Both the position numbers and the translations under genes were made by a program. DNA of 64,000 nt, from contig JAKZAN010000055.1 of assembly GCA_023053545.1 (NCBI GenBank), positions 186,001 to 250,000 of the forward strand, in the 5' to 3' direction. Origin of the DNA: Lepidurus packardi. Its lineage: Eukaryota > Arthropoda > Branchiopoda > Notostraca > Triopsidae. The notes under the pieces were generated by a model. The model was not told where the DNA came from. It was given only the letters and a program-made list of their open reading frames with translations, and made no database searches. Position 1 is the stretch's first letter. Every line of letters starts with the position of its first letter. Positions 13,514 to 21,943 of this stretch are shown piece by piece.

Positions 13514-13563
13514 TTATTTTTGATTAGCTTTGGGCTATAATAATTACATCCTGCAAAACAGCA

Positions 13564-14115
13564 ATGGCAAACGAACGCATCATATTGGGAATTGATCCTG
13601 GAACAACAATTATGGGTTTTGGACTCATCAAAGTGACAGGCAACAAAATGGCGTTCTTGCAGCTCAATGAACTTATTTTAAGCAAATATGACGATCATTA
13701 TGCCAAATTAAAAGTCATTTTTGAACGCACAATCGAACTAATCGAAACGCACCACCCTGACGAAATAGCCATCGAAGCGCCCTTTTTTGGTAAAAACGTC
13801 CAGTCGATGCTAAAATTAGGCCGTGCACAAGGGGTGGCAATGGCAGCTGGATTGTCGCGGCAAATTCCGATTACGGAATATGAGCCCAAGAAAATTAAAA
13901 TGGCCATTACAGGAAACGGAAATGCCAGCAAAGAGCAAGTTGCCAAAATGCTGCAACAATTATTAGGATTGAAAGAACTGCCTAAAAATTTGGATAGTAC
14001 TGACGGACTCGCAGCAGCGGTTTGTCATTTTTTTAATTCTGGAAAGGTTGTTGGTGGCAAAAGCTATACAGGATGGGATGCTTTCGTGAAACAAAACGCA
14101 AACCGCGTTAAATAA
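13564..14115 (+). CDS. ruvC: Crossover junction endodeoxyribonuclease RuvC
   Basis: RuvC is the Holliday-junction resolvase. It nicks four-way junctions symmetrically at the end of homologous recombination, working with the RuvAB branch-migration motor. The 183-residue protein has the expected length and the four acidic catalytic residues of the RNase H-like fold: D11 in GIDPGT, E71 in IAIEAPFFGKN, and D144 and D147 in NLDSTDGLAAAVCH. The segment around YEPKKIK is also typical. Its stop codon overlaps the start of hemW by one base (TAATG), indicating translational coupling. The start ATG at 13564 gives the standard N-terminus just before the first catalytic Asp. Confidence 0.97.
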   Translation: MANERIILGIDPGTTIMGFGLIKVTGNKMAFLQLNELILSKYDDHYAKLKVIFERTIELIETHHPDEIAIEAPFFGKNVQSMLKLGRAQGVAMAAGLSRQIPITEYEPKKIKMAITGNGNASKEQVAKMLQQLLGLKELPKNLDSTDGLAAAVCHFFNSGKVVGGKSYTGWDAFVKQNANRVK

Positions 14116-15242
14116 TGGCTGGTCTATACTTACATATTCCTTTTTGCAAACAAGCTTGTCACTATTGCGACTTCCACTTTTCGACCACGTTTAAAAATAA
14201 AGCAGCCATTGTTTCAGCTTTGGCACAAGAAATCCAGATGAGGAGCGGTGAACTTGACAACGAAGCTGTGGAAACCATCTATTTTGGAGGCGGCACACCA
14301 TCTGTTTTGACAATACCCGAAATCGATTTTCTGCTGGACAGCATTTATGAAAATTTCGAGGTAGTTTCCAATGTCGAAATTACACTTGAAGCCAATCCAG
14401 ACGATTTAACAGCATCAAAAATAGTTGCATTATCCAATAGCCGAATCAACCGACTAAGCATCGGCATTCAATCATTTCACGAAGCGGATTTACAACTCAT
14501 GAACCGCGCCCATAATGCAGCAGAAGCAGCAAATTCATTGTCGGAAGCCGTCAAATATTTCGATAATATTTCAATCGATTTGATTTATGGAATTCCAGGC
14601 CTATCGCCAGAAAAATGGCTTCAAAACATCGAAACAGCGTTGGCCTTTGGCGTGCCGCACATTTCGAGTTATGCCTTAACTGTGGAACCCAAAACAGCTT
14701 TAAAAAAACTAATTGCCAGCGGCAAAATCGCAGCACCAAATGACGATGTTGCAGCAGCGCACTTTCAGATTTTAACTGAAAAGCTTGACCACGCAGGATT
14801 TGTCCATTATGAATTATCAAATTTTGCCAAACCCCAATATTTCTCGAAAAACAACAGCAGCTACTGGCTTGGCAAAAATTACATCGGAATTGGCCCTTCG
14901 GCACACAGCTATAACGGCAGCTCCCGAAGTTGGAACGTATCAAACAATGCGGTTTACTTAAAGTCAATTACAACTGGCAAATTGCCTTCAGAAACAGAAT
15001 TGCTTTCACAAACAGACCGCTACAACGAATACGTCATGACTGGATTGCGCACCATTTGGGGCGTTTCCCTGTCAAAAATCAGCACTGAATTTGGCGAAAA
15101 ATATACTAACTATCTCCAAAAACAAAGCGCAAAATTCCTTGCAGATGATTTGCTAGCAATTGAAGCTGGCATTTTGAAAGCCACTAAAAACGGCAAATTT
15201 TTAGTAGACGGGATTGCAAGTGATTTGTTCTATGTCGAGTAG
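14115..15242 (+). CDS. hemW: Radical SAM family heme chaperone HemW
   Basis: HemW is a radical SAM protein once annotated as oxygen-independent coproporphyrinogen III oxidase. Characterised members bind heme and insert it into cytochromes rather than oxidising porphyrinogen. The 375-residue protein carries the iron-sulfur cluster motif CxxxCxxC at C11, C15 and C18. It has the glycine-rich SAM site FGGGTPS and the HemN-type signatures NRLSIGIQSF and DLIYGIPG. Further along it has the HemW-like YWLGKNYIGIGPSAHS segment. The length and the absence of the extra N-terminal region of true HemN favour HemW. It overlaps the ruvC stop by one base. Confidence 0.93.
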   Translation: MAGLYLHIPFCKQACHYCDFHFSTTFKNKAAIVSALAQEIQMRSGELDNEAVETIYFGGGTPSVLTIPEIDFLLDSIYENFEVVSNVEITLEANPDDLTASKIVALSNSRINRLSIGIQSFHEADLQLMNRAHNAAEAANSLSEAVKYFDNISIDLIYGIPGLSPEKWLQNIETALAFGVPHISSYALTVEPKTALKKLIASGKIAAPNDDVAAAHFQILTEKLDHAGFVHYELSNFAKPQYFSKNNSSYWLGKNYIGIGPSAHSYNGSSRSWNVSNNAVYLKSITTGKLPSETELLSQTDRYNEYVMTGLRTIWGVSLSKISTEFGEKYTNYLQKQSAKFLADDLLAIEAGILKATKNGKFLVDGIASDLFYVE

Positions 15243-15405
15243 AAATGCCCATTAATTATTGTCAAATTTCAATAATTAACACCTGAATTTTAATCAGAAC
15301 CGAACAAATTTCAAAAAAGCTAAAAGCCAACGAGCGCAGTTCAAAAGAAAAAATTTTCCAAAAAATACCTATTCTTTTAAACATTTGTCATTAAGTTTAC
15401 GACCT

Positions 15406-16158
15406 ATGAAAGCAACGATAAACGACATCCAAATAGACCTATCAAAACCAATCGACATCTCAATTCCATTGTCTAACACAGACAAGAATCCCATCGCGTG
15501 GTACATCCAAAAACCCACAATCGAACCAGTGCAATTTGGGGATTGGGTCGGTAAAGTTTCGGAAGGTAGTTCATCGACAAATTTCAACAACATCACCTTC
15601 AATCCGCACGGCCACGGCACGCACACAGAATGTTTGGGGCACATCACGCGTGATTTCTACAGCGTTAATCAAGCACTAAAAACCTTTTTATTTACAGCCG
15701 AATTAATCACAATCGCGCCTCAAAAATCAGATGACGACCAAATAATTACAAAAGACCAAGTCGTTGTCGCACTGAAAAATAAAACAGCAGAAGCAATCAT
15801 AATCCGAACACTTCCCAATACCACCACAAAATTATCCGCCAAATATTCCAACACAAACCCGCCGTATCTCGAGGAAAATGCAGCACATTATCTCAGAGAA
15901 ATAGGCATAAAACACCTTCTGATTGACCTGCCCAGCGTGGATCGTGAGCACGACGAAGGAAAATTATTGGCACACAAAGCATTCTGGAACGTAAAAAACA
16001 CAACCGATCTAAACGACGACGCAAGGCACGACTGCACCATCACCGAACTAATCTTTGTGCCCAGCACCGTCGCCGATGGAAGCTATATCCTAAACCTGCA
16101 AATTGCTTCATTCGAAAACGACGCAACGCCTTCAAAACCAATATTGTATAAGATATAA
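15406..16158 (+). CDS. Cyclase family protein (kynurenine formamidase-like metal hydrolase)
   Basis: This 250-residue protein belongs to the cyclase family, whose members include bacterial arylformamidase (KynB) and other metal-dependent amidohydrolases. The signature is HGHGTHTE at residues 68-75, corresponding to the family HxGTHxD metal-binding motif with Glu in place of the usual Asp. A second typical segment, LLIDLPSVDREHD, follows near residue 170. I chose ATG at 15406. An upstream in-frame TTG at 15385 would add seven residues of no recognisable value. The substrate is unknown, and the Asp-to-Glu change and Flavobacteriia-type sequence argue against assigning kynB. MmcQ/YjbR lies 29 bases downstream on the same strand. 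Confidence 0.85.
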   Translation: MKATINDIQIDLSKPIDISIPLSNTDKNPIAWYIQKPTIEPVQFGDWVGKVSEGSSSTNFNNITFNPHGHGTHTECLGHITRDFYSVNQALKTFLFTAELITIAPQKSDDDQIITKDQVVVALKNKTAEAIIIRTLPNTTTKLSAKYSNTNPPYLEENAAHYLREIGIKHLLIDLPSVDREHDEGKLLAHKAFWNVKNTTDLNDDARHDCTITELIFVPSTVADGSYILNLQIASFENDATPSKPILYKI

Positions 16159-16187
16159 GCAGCCGCATTCGTCAAAATACAAACATC

Positions 16188-16553
16188 ATGAACATTGAAA
16201 CTTTTTTTGAATACTGCCTTGCCAAAAAATCCGTAACCGAACATTTTCCATTCGATCAAGACACACTCGTGTTCAAAGTAGGCAACAAAATGTTCGCGCT
16301 TGCGTCCCTTTCCGAATGGGAAAAAGGCAACCCCAGCATCAACTTAAAATGCGACCCAGAACGCGCCGAAGAATTGCGCGCCGAATACGACGACATCATT
16401 CCCGGTTGGCACATGAGCAAAACGCACTGGAACACCGTGAAAATCAACCGCGACGTGCCAGATTCATTGGTGCGAGAGCTTATTGACCATTCGTATAAAC
16501 TTGTGTTTCAAAGCCTCACCAAAAAGCTTCAACAAGAAATTACAGCCTCTTAA
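16188..16553 (+). CDS. MmcQ/YjbR family protein
   Basis: This protein of 121 residues matches the MmcQ/YjbR family in length and in its motifs: an early FPFDQDTLVFKVGNKMFAL segment, then LKCDPERAEELR, PGWHMSKTHWNTV, and a C-terminal LIDHSYKLVFQSLTKK helix. The family fold resembles a double-wing DNA-binding domain, but no biological role is firmly established. It follows the cyclase gene by 29 bases and is probably co-transcribed. It is cytoplasmic, with no signal peptide. Confidence 0.9.
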   Translation: MNIETFFEYCLAKKSVTEHFPFDQDTLVFKVGNKMFALASLSEWEKGNPSINLKCDPERAEELRAEYDDIIPGWHMSKTHWNTVKINRDVPDSLVRELIDHSYKLVFQSLTKKLQQEITAS

Positions 16554-16565
16554 AATTTATTTTTT

Positions 16566-16686
16566 GGGCGTTCCCCGCCGAAAAAAGCGGGTCAGGCTGT
16601 CCGCTGTATCTGGCCTATTCACCATTCAAATTCAATCAAAATTTCAGAAAGGCCAGGATGCCGCTTCCATCCTTAACGCGAACCCG
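16566..16686 (+). repeat. Dispersed Flavobacteriia-type intergenic repeat, copy A
   Basis: The segment has the order gggcgttcccc, cgggtcaggctgtccgct, a variable palindromic core (tggcct ... aggcca), gatgccgcttccatcc, ttaacgcg. The same order recurs at 17001-17058 (inverted), 30893-30968 (inverted) and 63219-63310. The repeat is non-coding, lies between genes and is likely a REP-like or MITE-like family. Confidence 0.7.
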
Positions 16687-16730
16687 TTTTTATGTTCGGC
16701 ATTCACCAATTAATCATGTTTTCAGCTGCG

Positions 16731-16802
16731 CACGCTGCGCAAAGTCTCCTGACTTAGCGCAAATAAATAAAGCCTCAAAGTCGGGAGACTTTGCGGAGCA
16801 CA
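16731..16802. repeat. Palindromic intergenic repeat, first copy
   Basis: This 72-bp unit begins cacgctgcgcaaagtc and ends gagactttgcggagcac. Its two arms are imperfect inverted repeats around an A-rich loop. A second copy with small differences follows at 16881-16950. Confidence 0.75.
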
Positions 16803-16880
16803 CCTGTTGCTTTTTGAAGTGTGCAGGATGTTATTTGGTATGGCGGACGCAAAATGATAGTATCAAATGATAGTATCAAT

Positions 16881-16950
16881 CACGCTGCGCAAAGTCTACG
16901 ACTTAGCGCAAATAAAAATAGCCTCAAAGTCGGGAGACTTTGCGGAGCAC
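16881..16950. repeat. Palindromic intergenic repeat, second copy
   Basis: This is a near-copy of the unit at 16731-16802 in the same orientation. It keeps the right arm exactly and has a 3-base shorter left arm, so the difference lies inside the potential stem. Between the two copies lies a short duplicated atgatagtatcaa. Confidence 0.75.
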
Positions 16951-17000
16951 AGCATGAGCATGGAGGATGAATTTAAATAGAATGTCAAAACGCGCAGTTT

Positions 17001-17058
17001 GCCCGCGTTAGCGATGGAAGCAACGTGCCATGCACGGCGGACAGCGCGGCGGCGGCCA
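17001..17058 (-). repeat. Dispersed intergenic repeat, copy A' (inverted relative to copy A)
   Basis: Read on the minus strand it shows gctgtccgcc, then gcttccatcgctaacgcggg, matching copy A at 16566. The pair forms a large interrupted inverted repeat flanking the two small palindromes. The segment is conspicuously GC-rich for this window. Confidence 0.55.
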
Positions 17059-17106
17059 ACGTACTTTTGAATGGTATTTGGATTTTTTGTGGCCGCCGAA
17101 ACGCCC

Positions 17107-17144
17107 AAAAAAAAAGCCCCAAATAGTGTCTAAACTTTTGGGGC
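17107..17144 (-). terminator. Rho-independent terminator of the M20 dipeptidase gene
   Basis: The stem gccccaaa / tttggggc (17116-17123 and 17137-17144) is followed on the minus strand by a run of nine T. It lies 25 bases after the dipeptidase stop. Confidence 0.88.
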
Positions 17145-17168
17145 ATGTCCAGAACGGACTTTCATGGT

Positions 17169-18563
17169 TTATTGTTGGTTGTAAAGTTCTACGAAATATT
17201 TGTAGAACAGCGGAATGGTTTCGATTCCTTTGAGGTAATTGAAGATGCCAAAATGTTCGTTTGGTGAGTGAATGGCGTCTGAATCGAGTCCGAAGCCCAT
17301 CAAGATTGTTTTGCTTTTCAACTCTTTTTCGAACAACGCCACAATTGGAATGCTGCCGCCAGAACGCACTGGAATTGCCTGGACGCCAAAGGTTTCTGTA
17401 TAGGCTTTGTTGGCAGCCATGTAGCCAATGCTGTCGATTGGGGTTACATACCCTTGCCCGCCGTGGTGTGGTTTTACCTTTACGGTCACGCCTGCGGGCG
17501 CGATGCTTTCGAAATGTTTGGTGAACAATCCGGTTATTTCTTGCCAATCTTGGTTCGGGACTAATCGCATCGAAATTTTCGCAAAAGCTTGGCTGGCAAT
17601 CACTGTTTTTGCGCCTTCACCTGTATATCCGCCCCAGATGCCGTTCACGTCTAGCGTTGGTCTGATGCTGTTGCGTTCGTTAGTCACATAGCCTTTTTCG
17701 CCATAAATATCGTTCAAGTCGAGTGCTTGTTTGTATTTTTCTAGGCTGAACGGTGCTTTTGCCATTTCGGCGCGTTCTTCGACTGATAGTTCTTCGACTT
17801 TATCGTAGAATCCTGGAATGGTGATGTGGTTGTTTTCGTCGTGCAATGAAGCGATCATCTTTGCCAAAACATTGATTGGATTGGCCACGGCGCCGCCGTA
17901 TAATCCGGAATGCAAATCGCGATTTGGGCCGGTTACTTCGACTTCAACATAGCTTAATCCGCGCAATCCGGTTGTGATTGAGGGCTGTTGATTTGAAATC
18001 ATGCCCGTATCGGAAATGAGGATTACGTCGTTTTTGAGTTTTTCTTGGTTGCGTTCCACGAACCAGCTTAGGCTCTTGGAACCTACTTCTTCTTCGCCTT
18101 CGATCATGAATTTCACGTTGCAAGGCAGGTTGTTAGTTCGCATCATGTATTCGAATGCTTTGACGTGCATGTACATCTGGCCTTTGTCGTCGCAAGCGCC
18201 TCGGGCAAAAATGGCGCCTTCGGGATGAATTTCGGTGGTTTTGATTGCGGGTTCAAATGGCGGCGAGGTCCATAATTCGACTGGATCTGGCGGTTGCACA
18301 TCATAATGTCCGTATACGAGCACCGTTGGCAGGTTTTTATCGATTGTTTTTTCGCCATAAACGATTGGGTATCCAGGTGTGTCGCAGATTTCTACGAAGT
18401 CGCATCCGGCTTGTTCCAGACTTGTTTTGACGGCGTCCGCCATGTCGATAACATCCTGAGAGTAAGCCGTATCGGCACTTACGGACGGTATTTTTAGAAT
18501 GTCAACTAATTCGTTGATGAAACGTTCTTTATTTTCTTGAACGTAAGATTTTATGGAATCCAT
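17169..18563 (-). CDS. M20 family dipeptidase (zinc metallopeptidase)
   Basis: This 464-residue cytoplasmic enzyme belongs to peptidase family M20 and probably cleaves dipeptides. The metal site is visible: H86 and D88 in VYGHYDVQP, the catalytic/metal glutamates in IEGEEEVGS (about 155-158), and a late His in DAIHSPNEHFG. The middle insert (about 200-320), with TGPNRDLHSGLYGG, is the dimerisation lid domain, and its His is characteristic of the dipeptidase subgroup. The length fits the family. The gene is monocistronic, with its own terminator and a putative -7 element (TATTTTTG on the minus strand, 18586-18593) 22 bases before the start. Confidence 0.93.
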   Translation of the reverse strand: MDSIKSYVQENKERFINELVDILKIPSVSADTAYSQDVIDMADAVKTSLEQAGCDFVEICDTPGYPIVYGEKTIDKNLPTVLVYGHYDVQPPDPVELWTSPPFEPAIKTTEIHPEGAIFARGACDDKGQMYMHVKAFEYMMRTNNLPCNVKFMIEGEEEVGSKSLSWFVERNQEKLKNDVILISDTGMISNQQPSITTGLRGLSYVEVEVTGPNRDLHSGLYGGAVANPINVLAKMIASLHDENNHITIPGFYDKVEELSVEERAEMAKAPFSLEKYKQALDLNDIYGEKGYVTNERNSIRPTLDVNGIWGGYTGEGAKTVIASQAFAKISMRLVPNQDWQEITGLFTKHFESIAPAGVTVKVKPHHGGQGYVTPIDSIGYMAANKAYTETFGVQAIPVRSGGSIPIVALFEKELKSKTILMGFGLDSDAIHSPNEHFGIFNYLKGIETIPLFYKYFVELYNQQ

Positions 18564-18628
18564 TTATTTGGTTTTTAAATCATTTCAAAAATAAGCAAAA
18601 GAGTTTTATATTTTTTTAATAAAAACGC

Positions 18629-18658
18629 TTTGATAGTTGGAAGTTATCTTTATATTTG
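18629..18658 (+). promoter_or_regulatory. Promoter of tRNA-Leu
   Basis: A perfect Bacteroidota -7 element TATATTTG (18651-18658) sits 15 bases before the tRNA. A TTTG (18629-18632) lies 18 bases further upstream, in the usual -33 position. Confidence 0.8.
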
Positions 18659-18673
18659 CAGCATCAATATCAC

Positions 18674-18755
18674 GCGGATATGGTGAAATTGGTAGACACG
18701 CCAGACTTAGGATCTGGTGCCGCAAGGTGTGTAGGTTCGAGTCCTATTATCCGCA
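18674..18755 (+). tRNA. tRNA-Leu (anticodon TAG)
   Basis: The cloverleaf is clear. The acceptor stem is gcggata / tatccgc with discriminator A. There is a D-loop with ggtagac, and an anticodon stem ccaga / tctgg around the loop cttagga, giving anticodon TAG. There is a short variable arm and the T-arm ggttcgagtcc. No CCA is encoded. The last bases of this gene form the left attachment site of the island that follows. Confidence 0.96.
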
Positions 18756-18756
18756 C
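18744..18756 (+). repeat. Left attachment site (attL) of the genomic island
   Basis: The 13-base sequence ctattatccgcac covers the 3' end of tRNA-Leu plus one base. It recurs exactly at 29334-29346 in the same orientation. Integration at a tRNA 3' end that leaves the tRNA intact is typical of tyrosine recombinases. Confidence 0.8.
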
Positions 18757-18770
18757 TTTTTAAATTTATA

Positions 18771-18804
18771 AAACCCTTAAAATCAACGTTTTAAGGGTTT
18801 TTTG
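18771..18804 (+). terminator. Terminator downstream of tRNA-Leu, carried by the island
   Basis: A 12-bp perfect stem (aaacccttaaaa / ttttaagggttt) with a 6-base loop is followed by T residues. It lies inside the island, 15 bases after attL, so the element supplies a new terminator for the tRNA. Confidence 0.85.
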
Positions 18805-18811
18805 TTTTTAA

Positions 18812-18831
18812 TTTTGCCGAATTTTTGCCGA
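18812..18831 (+). repeat. Paired TTTTGCCGA motif near the left end of the island
   Basis: Two copies of ttttgccga are separated by 2 bases. The same 9-2-9 arrangement occurs near the right end (29172-29191) and, with one change, at 30354-30373. It is a candidate binding site for the integrase or an accessory protein. Confidence 0.6.
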
Positions 18832-19432
18832 AAATCACAAAACAATTTGAGAAACAAAACAGAAAACTATTAACAATGAAAGTTGATATTTTTTTGCCGC
18901 TCGTGTGTTGTGTTTTAGAAATTTTATCATATTTGTACTGTATTTATAATTAAAAAATCCTCAACTAATGAGTTGAGGATTTAAAGATTAAATTTACGAC
19001 TTTGCTTCCGCCACTATTAGATAGACGAGAAAAAGCATAAAACAGGATGATTCCATTATTGTTTTTTTTGCGTTAATATTGGCAAGTACTTTACAAAACC
19101 ATCGCTGCGAACGATGGTTTTTTATTTTTCTGCTTACCCTTTCAGACCTTACAAAGATTGCGATTTGAAACCGAAATTGAAACAGTTTGTTATCCACAAT
19201 CGGTCATAGTTTTTAACAACGTACATTTATGCGAAATCGCGCAGATTAGTATGTTATTCGTTTGTATATCAAATGCTTAAAACACATAATCAACTCCAAA
19301 TGACGTAAAATAAGAAAGTAGAACTGTTAAGCCGATGTCCTTTGTTCTTAAAAATGGGACTGACCTACTATAGCAATTGCAGTAAAAAAATAAAAGTCAA
19401 GAGAATTATACCTTTTACTGTTTTTTCATAAA
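18832..19432. other. Gene-free left arm of the island
   Basis: About 600 bases without a convincing gene. It contains two hairpins: aaatcctcaact / agttgaggattt (18955-18982, tetraloop) and aaaccatcg / cgatggttt (19096-19120), the latter followed by T-rich sequence like a plus-strand terminator. A small non-coding RNA between them is possible but unproven. Confidence 0.5.
19096..19126 (+). terminator. Rho-independent terminator-like hairpin in the left arm of the island
   Basis: A 9-bp stem with a 7-base loop is followed by ttttattttt. No protein gene lies upstream on this strand inside the island, so it may end a short non-coding transcript. Confidence 0.6.
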
Positions 19433-19668
19433 GTGCTTACACTCCCTACACTACTTACAAAACACCATATCACCAGAGGGTTGCCAGTGATTTTCCGTGC
19501 TTACATGGACGTACACTATTTTAGAACACCTTACACCTTACTTATATAATGAAAAACAAAAAATGTAAGCATCTGTAAGAAAGTGTAAGATGGTAATTTT
19601 ATTCCTATAACGAGTTAAAGCTAATAAATACAAACCAATATGTAAGTAGTGTAAGAAGTGTAAGTAGA
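19433..19668. repeat. Inverted cluster of CTTAC(AC) / (GT)GTAAG repeats downstream of the replication gene
   Basis: Within 236 bases there are five CTTAC cores in the left half (19436-19542) and six GTAAG cores in the right half (19564-19663), most as parts of CTTACAC or GTGTAAG. All left copies face one way and all right copies the other, giving two-fold symmetry about 19553. Such iteron-like clusters often bind replication proteins. Its position just past the 3' end of the Toprim/VapE gene supports a role as origin or operator, which is inference. Confidence 0.65.
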
Positions 19669-19693
19669 TAAACAAAATATTATTTTTCGATTT

Positions 19694-21943
19694 CTAGTCT
19701 AGCAAATCTTTATATTTTACTGCATATTTCGTAGCTAATTGAGTCCTTATCTTTTGATATTTTAGACTTGTCAGAGCTTTACCTACTGAAATATTGTTAA
19801 GACGAATGCTGTTTGCAAATGCCGATAAATAGTGCTGTATTTCGGTAGTAGTAAGAATTAATGTTTCTTCGCTAGTTTGCGGTTTTTCAAGATATCGACA
19901 AATTAAATCCTTTTCAGGAGATTGAATTTGAAATTTTGCATTTCTTGCTTCGTTCATGTTGATATCTGTCATGGTTATAGTTTCATCGAAACTTTTGTCA
20001 TTTGAAAGGGCATATGCTTGCGACCACAGATTGTCCATATTAAATTTATTTGAATAACTAAAATCAATAGAGCTAGCCACAAAGCAAAGCCATCTAACCG
20101 ACCCTGTTTCGTCATGTAAAAAAGTACTTAAATTTGTAGAACCTATAAAATTGGCTACACGTTTAACCACCGTTTCTCTTTTATCATATGGAAACCTAGT
20201 TTTAATTTTATCCGCACTAAACAGAGATTTTAGAGTGTTTATCTCCTGTTTGGACAATGATGCCAACTCGTCCAAATTAATAATAAAGTTTTGGGATAGG
20301 GCAATTTTCGCGTCCTTTTCATCTTTCGGTAAATCATCTTTAATGTAATTCTTTAGCATTGGCGGACATAAGTTTCTAATCCAAGACGTCTTACCAATAT
20401 TTTGACCTTTACCCTCGTCAGAAAGAACAAACGCATTTTTATTAAAATAGTCATCGAGAGTAGAACATTTTACACTTCGAACGCACCACTTTTTAAAATG
20501 GTAATGATATTGTGCTTTGTTTTCGTCGGGGTCTAACGTAACATAATCCGCATATTGCGTGATGTAGTCAGTTTGTCTATCCCACTTTGGTAATTTTTCG
20601 AAATAATCAATAAGCGGGTTGAACTTTCTAACAAAGTCACTTTTTATAATCCTTTCCAAAGTTGATGCAGGAACTTTAATATTCTTCTTTTGCATTTCAA
20701 TCCAAATCGAATTTTCATTAAGTTGTTCCCATTTGTCCAAGTTCTTCTTACTTATCTCAAGTTCATTTGCTATAATATTATGGCGAAGATCATAATGTTC
20801 ATTTAAATAATCTTCTGTTATATGAATTATGGTTGTTAGATTTTTTTCGCTTAAATCAGTTTGAGTTTCCTCAATTTGTGCTCGGTTTTTTAATGCTAAA
20901 TCAATTATTTTTTGAAAATCTTTTGGTGTGTTTTCTTGAAAATAGTCGGTTACATCATACCCTTTTATGTTGTCACTTTTTGGGAGATATAACGGAATTA
21001 CATTTGGATTGCTTTTTACCAAATTATTCATCCCAATCAGTCCAGTTTCATCAGTATCATAACATACAAATAAAGTATTGCAAATAGATTGCAATTTATC
21101 AATGCTGTCTTTTTTAATGTTTGTTACCCCGCTACCGAAAGTAACGGCATTAAAACCCCTTGAAGCTGCGGTAACTACGTCCTTTTCGCCCTCACAAATA
21201 ATAATACTGTCTTTTTTTTCTGCCCCCAATTGTTCCAGTCCAAAAATTCCAGTTGCAAATGGTGGTAAAACACATTTGGAAACACCAACTTCTGGTTGAT
21301 TCGGTATGTACAGTTTTACACCACCCTCTAATTCCCACGCAAATGCAACGGCTTCTTTCTTTGTGTAAAATGGCTTATTACCCGACCAACAATAATTACT
21401 AATAGAGTTGCAATTATATTGTTGCAATACATTTAATGGCACGCCTAACGCTGTCCAATATATTAAGTCGTTATTTGTAAAACTTCTTTTCTCTACGGAA
21501 AGAGTTTTTCGCAATTCTTTAGTTGCAATTGTATCATTGTGATCATTGCAATTAATTGGCAATTCAATTGCAATTGTTGCAATTTTGCCCTTTTGAGTCG
21601 AAATATTGCTGCTAATCAATGCATTTTGTGCATTAGCATCATTGCAATGCTCTAAATGCAGTCCTAATTTATCCCATATAATTTGCAACACCTTTGGGAA
21701 GTCAGTTGTGGTGTTAAGATTGTTTAAATCAGCAACAAATTGCCATACATCGCCTTGTTTGCCTGTACTGTTACATTTAAAAGTACCATTAGTATAAACT
21801 TTGAAGCTCGGTTTCTTATCGTCCGCAAATGGACTAGAAACATTTCTATGGGGAAAGTCGGAAATCCCCAAAAAATTTGTGAAGATTTCATTGCTATTTG
21901 TTAATTGCAAAATTTTATCTTTGCTAAGTGATTTTACGGTCAT
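19694..21943 (-). CDS. Toprim primase / VapE-type helicase replication protein
   Basis: This 749-residue protein is the likely replication initiator of the island. Residues 35-70 resemble a CHC2 zinc-finger primase domain (SPFADDKKPSF ... GKQGD), but only one of the expected metal-binding cysteines is left. A Toprim domain follows, with ICEGEKD (E251) and CYDTDETG (D296, D298), the usual acidic metal-binding residues. The C-terminal half (about 400-680) is a VapE/VirE-type P-loop domain. It has the phosphate-binding GQNIGKTS near 513-520, followed by RNLCPP, and a Walker B-like FIINLDELASL. The layout primes DNA and unwinds it, as in phage satellites and integrative elements of Bacteroidota. 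The gene lies between two short-repeat clusters, and TTGCAAT repeats extend into its 5' end. Confidence 0.85.
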   Translation of the reverse strand: MTVKSLSKDKILQLTNSNEIFTNFLGISDFPHRNVSSPFADDKKPSFKVYTNGTFKCNSTGKQGDVWQFVADLNNLNTTTDFPKVLQIIWDKLGLHLEHCNDANAQNALISSNISTQKGKIATIAIELPINCNDHNDTIATKELRKTLSVEKRSFTNNDLIYWTALGVPLNVLQQYNCNSISNYCWSGNKPFYTKKEAVAFAWELEGGVKLYIPNQPEVGVSKCVLPPFATGIFGLEQLGAEKKDSIIICEGEKDVVTAASRGFNAVTFGSGVTNIKKDSIDKLQSICNTLFVCYDTDETGLIGMNNLVKSNPNVIPLYLPKSDNIKGYDVTDYFQENTPKDFQKIIDLALKNRAQIEETQTDLSEKNLTTIIHITEDYLNEHYDLRHNIIANELEISKKNLDKWEQLNENSIWIEMQKKNIKVPASTLERIIKSDFVRKFNPLIDYFEKLPKWDRQTDYITQYADYVTLDPDENKAQYHYHFKKWCVRSVKCSTLDDYFNKNAFVLSDEGKGQNIGKTSWIRNLCPPMLKNYIKDDLPKDEKDAKIALSQNFIINLDELASLSKQEINTLKSLFSADKIKTRFPYDKRETVVKRVANFIGSTNLSTFLHDETGSVRWLCFVASSIDFSYSNKFNMDNLWSQAYALSNDKSFDETITMTDINMNEARNAKFQIQSPEKDLICRYLEKPQTSEETLILTTTEIQHYLSAFANSIRLNNISVGKALTSLKYQKIRTQLATKYAVKYKDLLD

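Noticed and set aside
15385-15405. Longer start (TTG) for the cyclase-family gene
   Set aside because: The added seven residues do not match the family, while ATG 15406 gives a normal N-terminus.
18994-19197. 67-codon minus-strand gene in the left arm of the island
   Set aside because: It runs through a terminator hairpin, and its composition and hydrophobic end do not look like a conserved protein.
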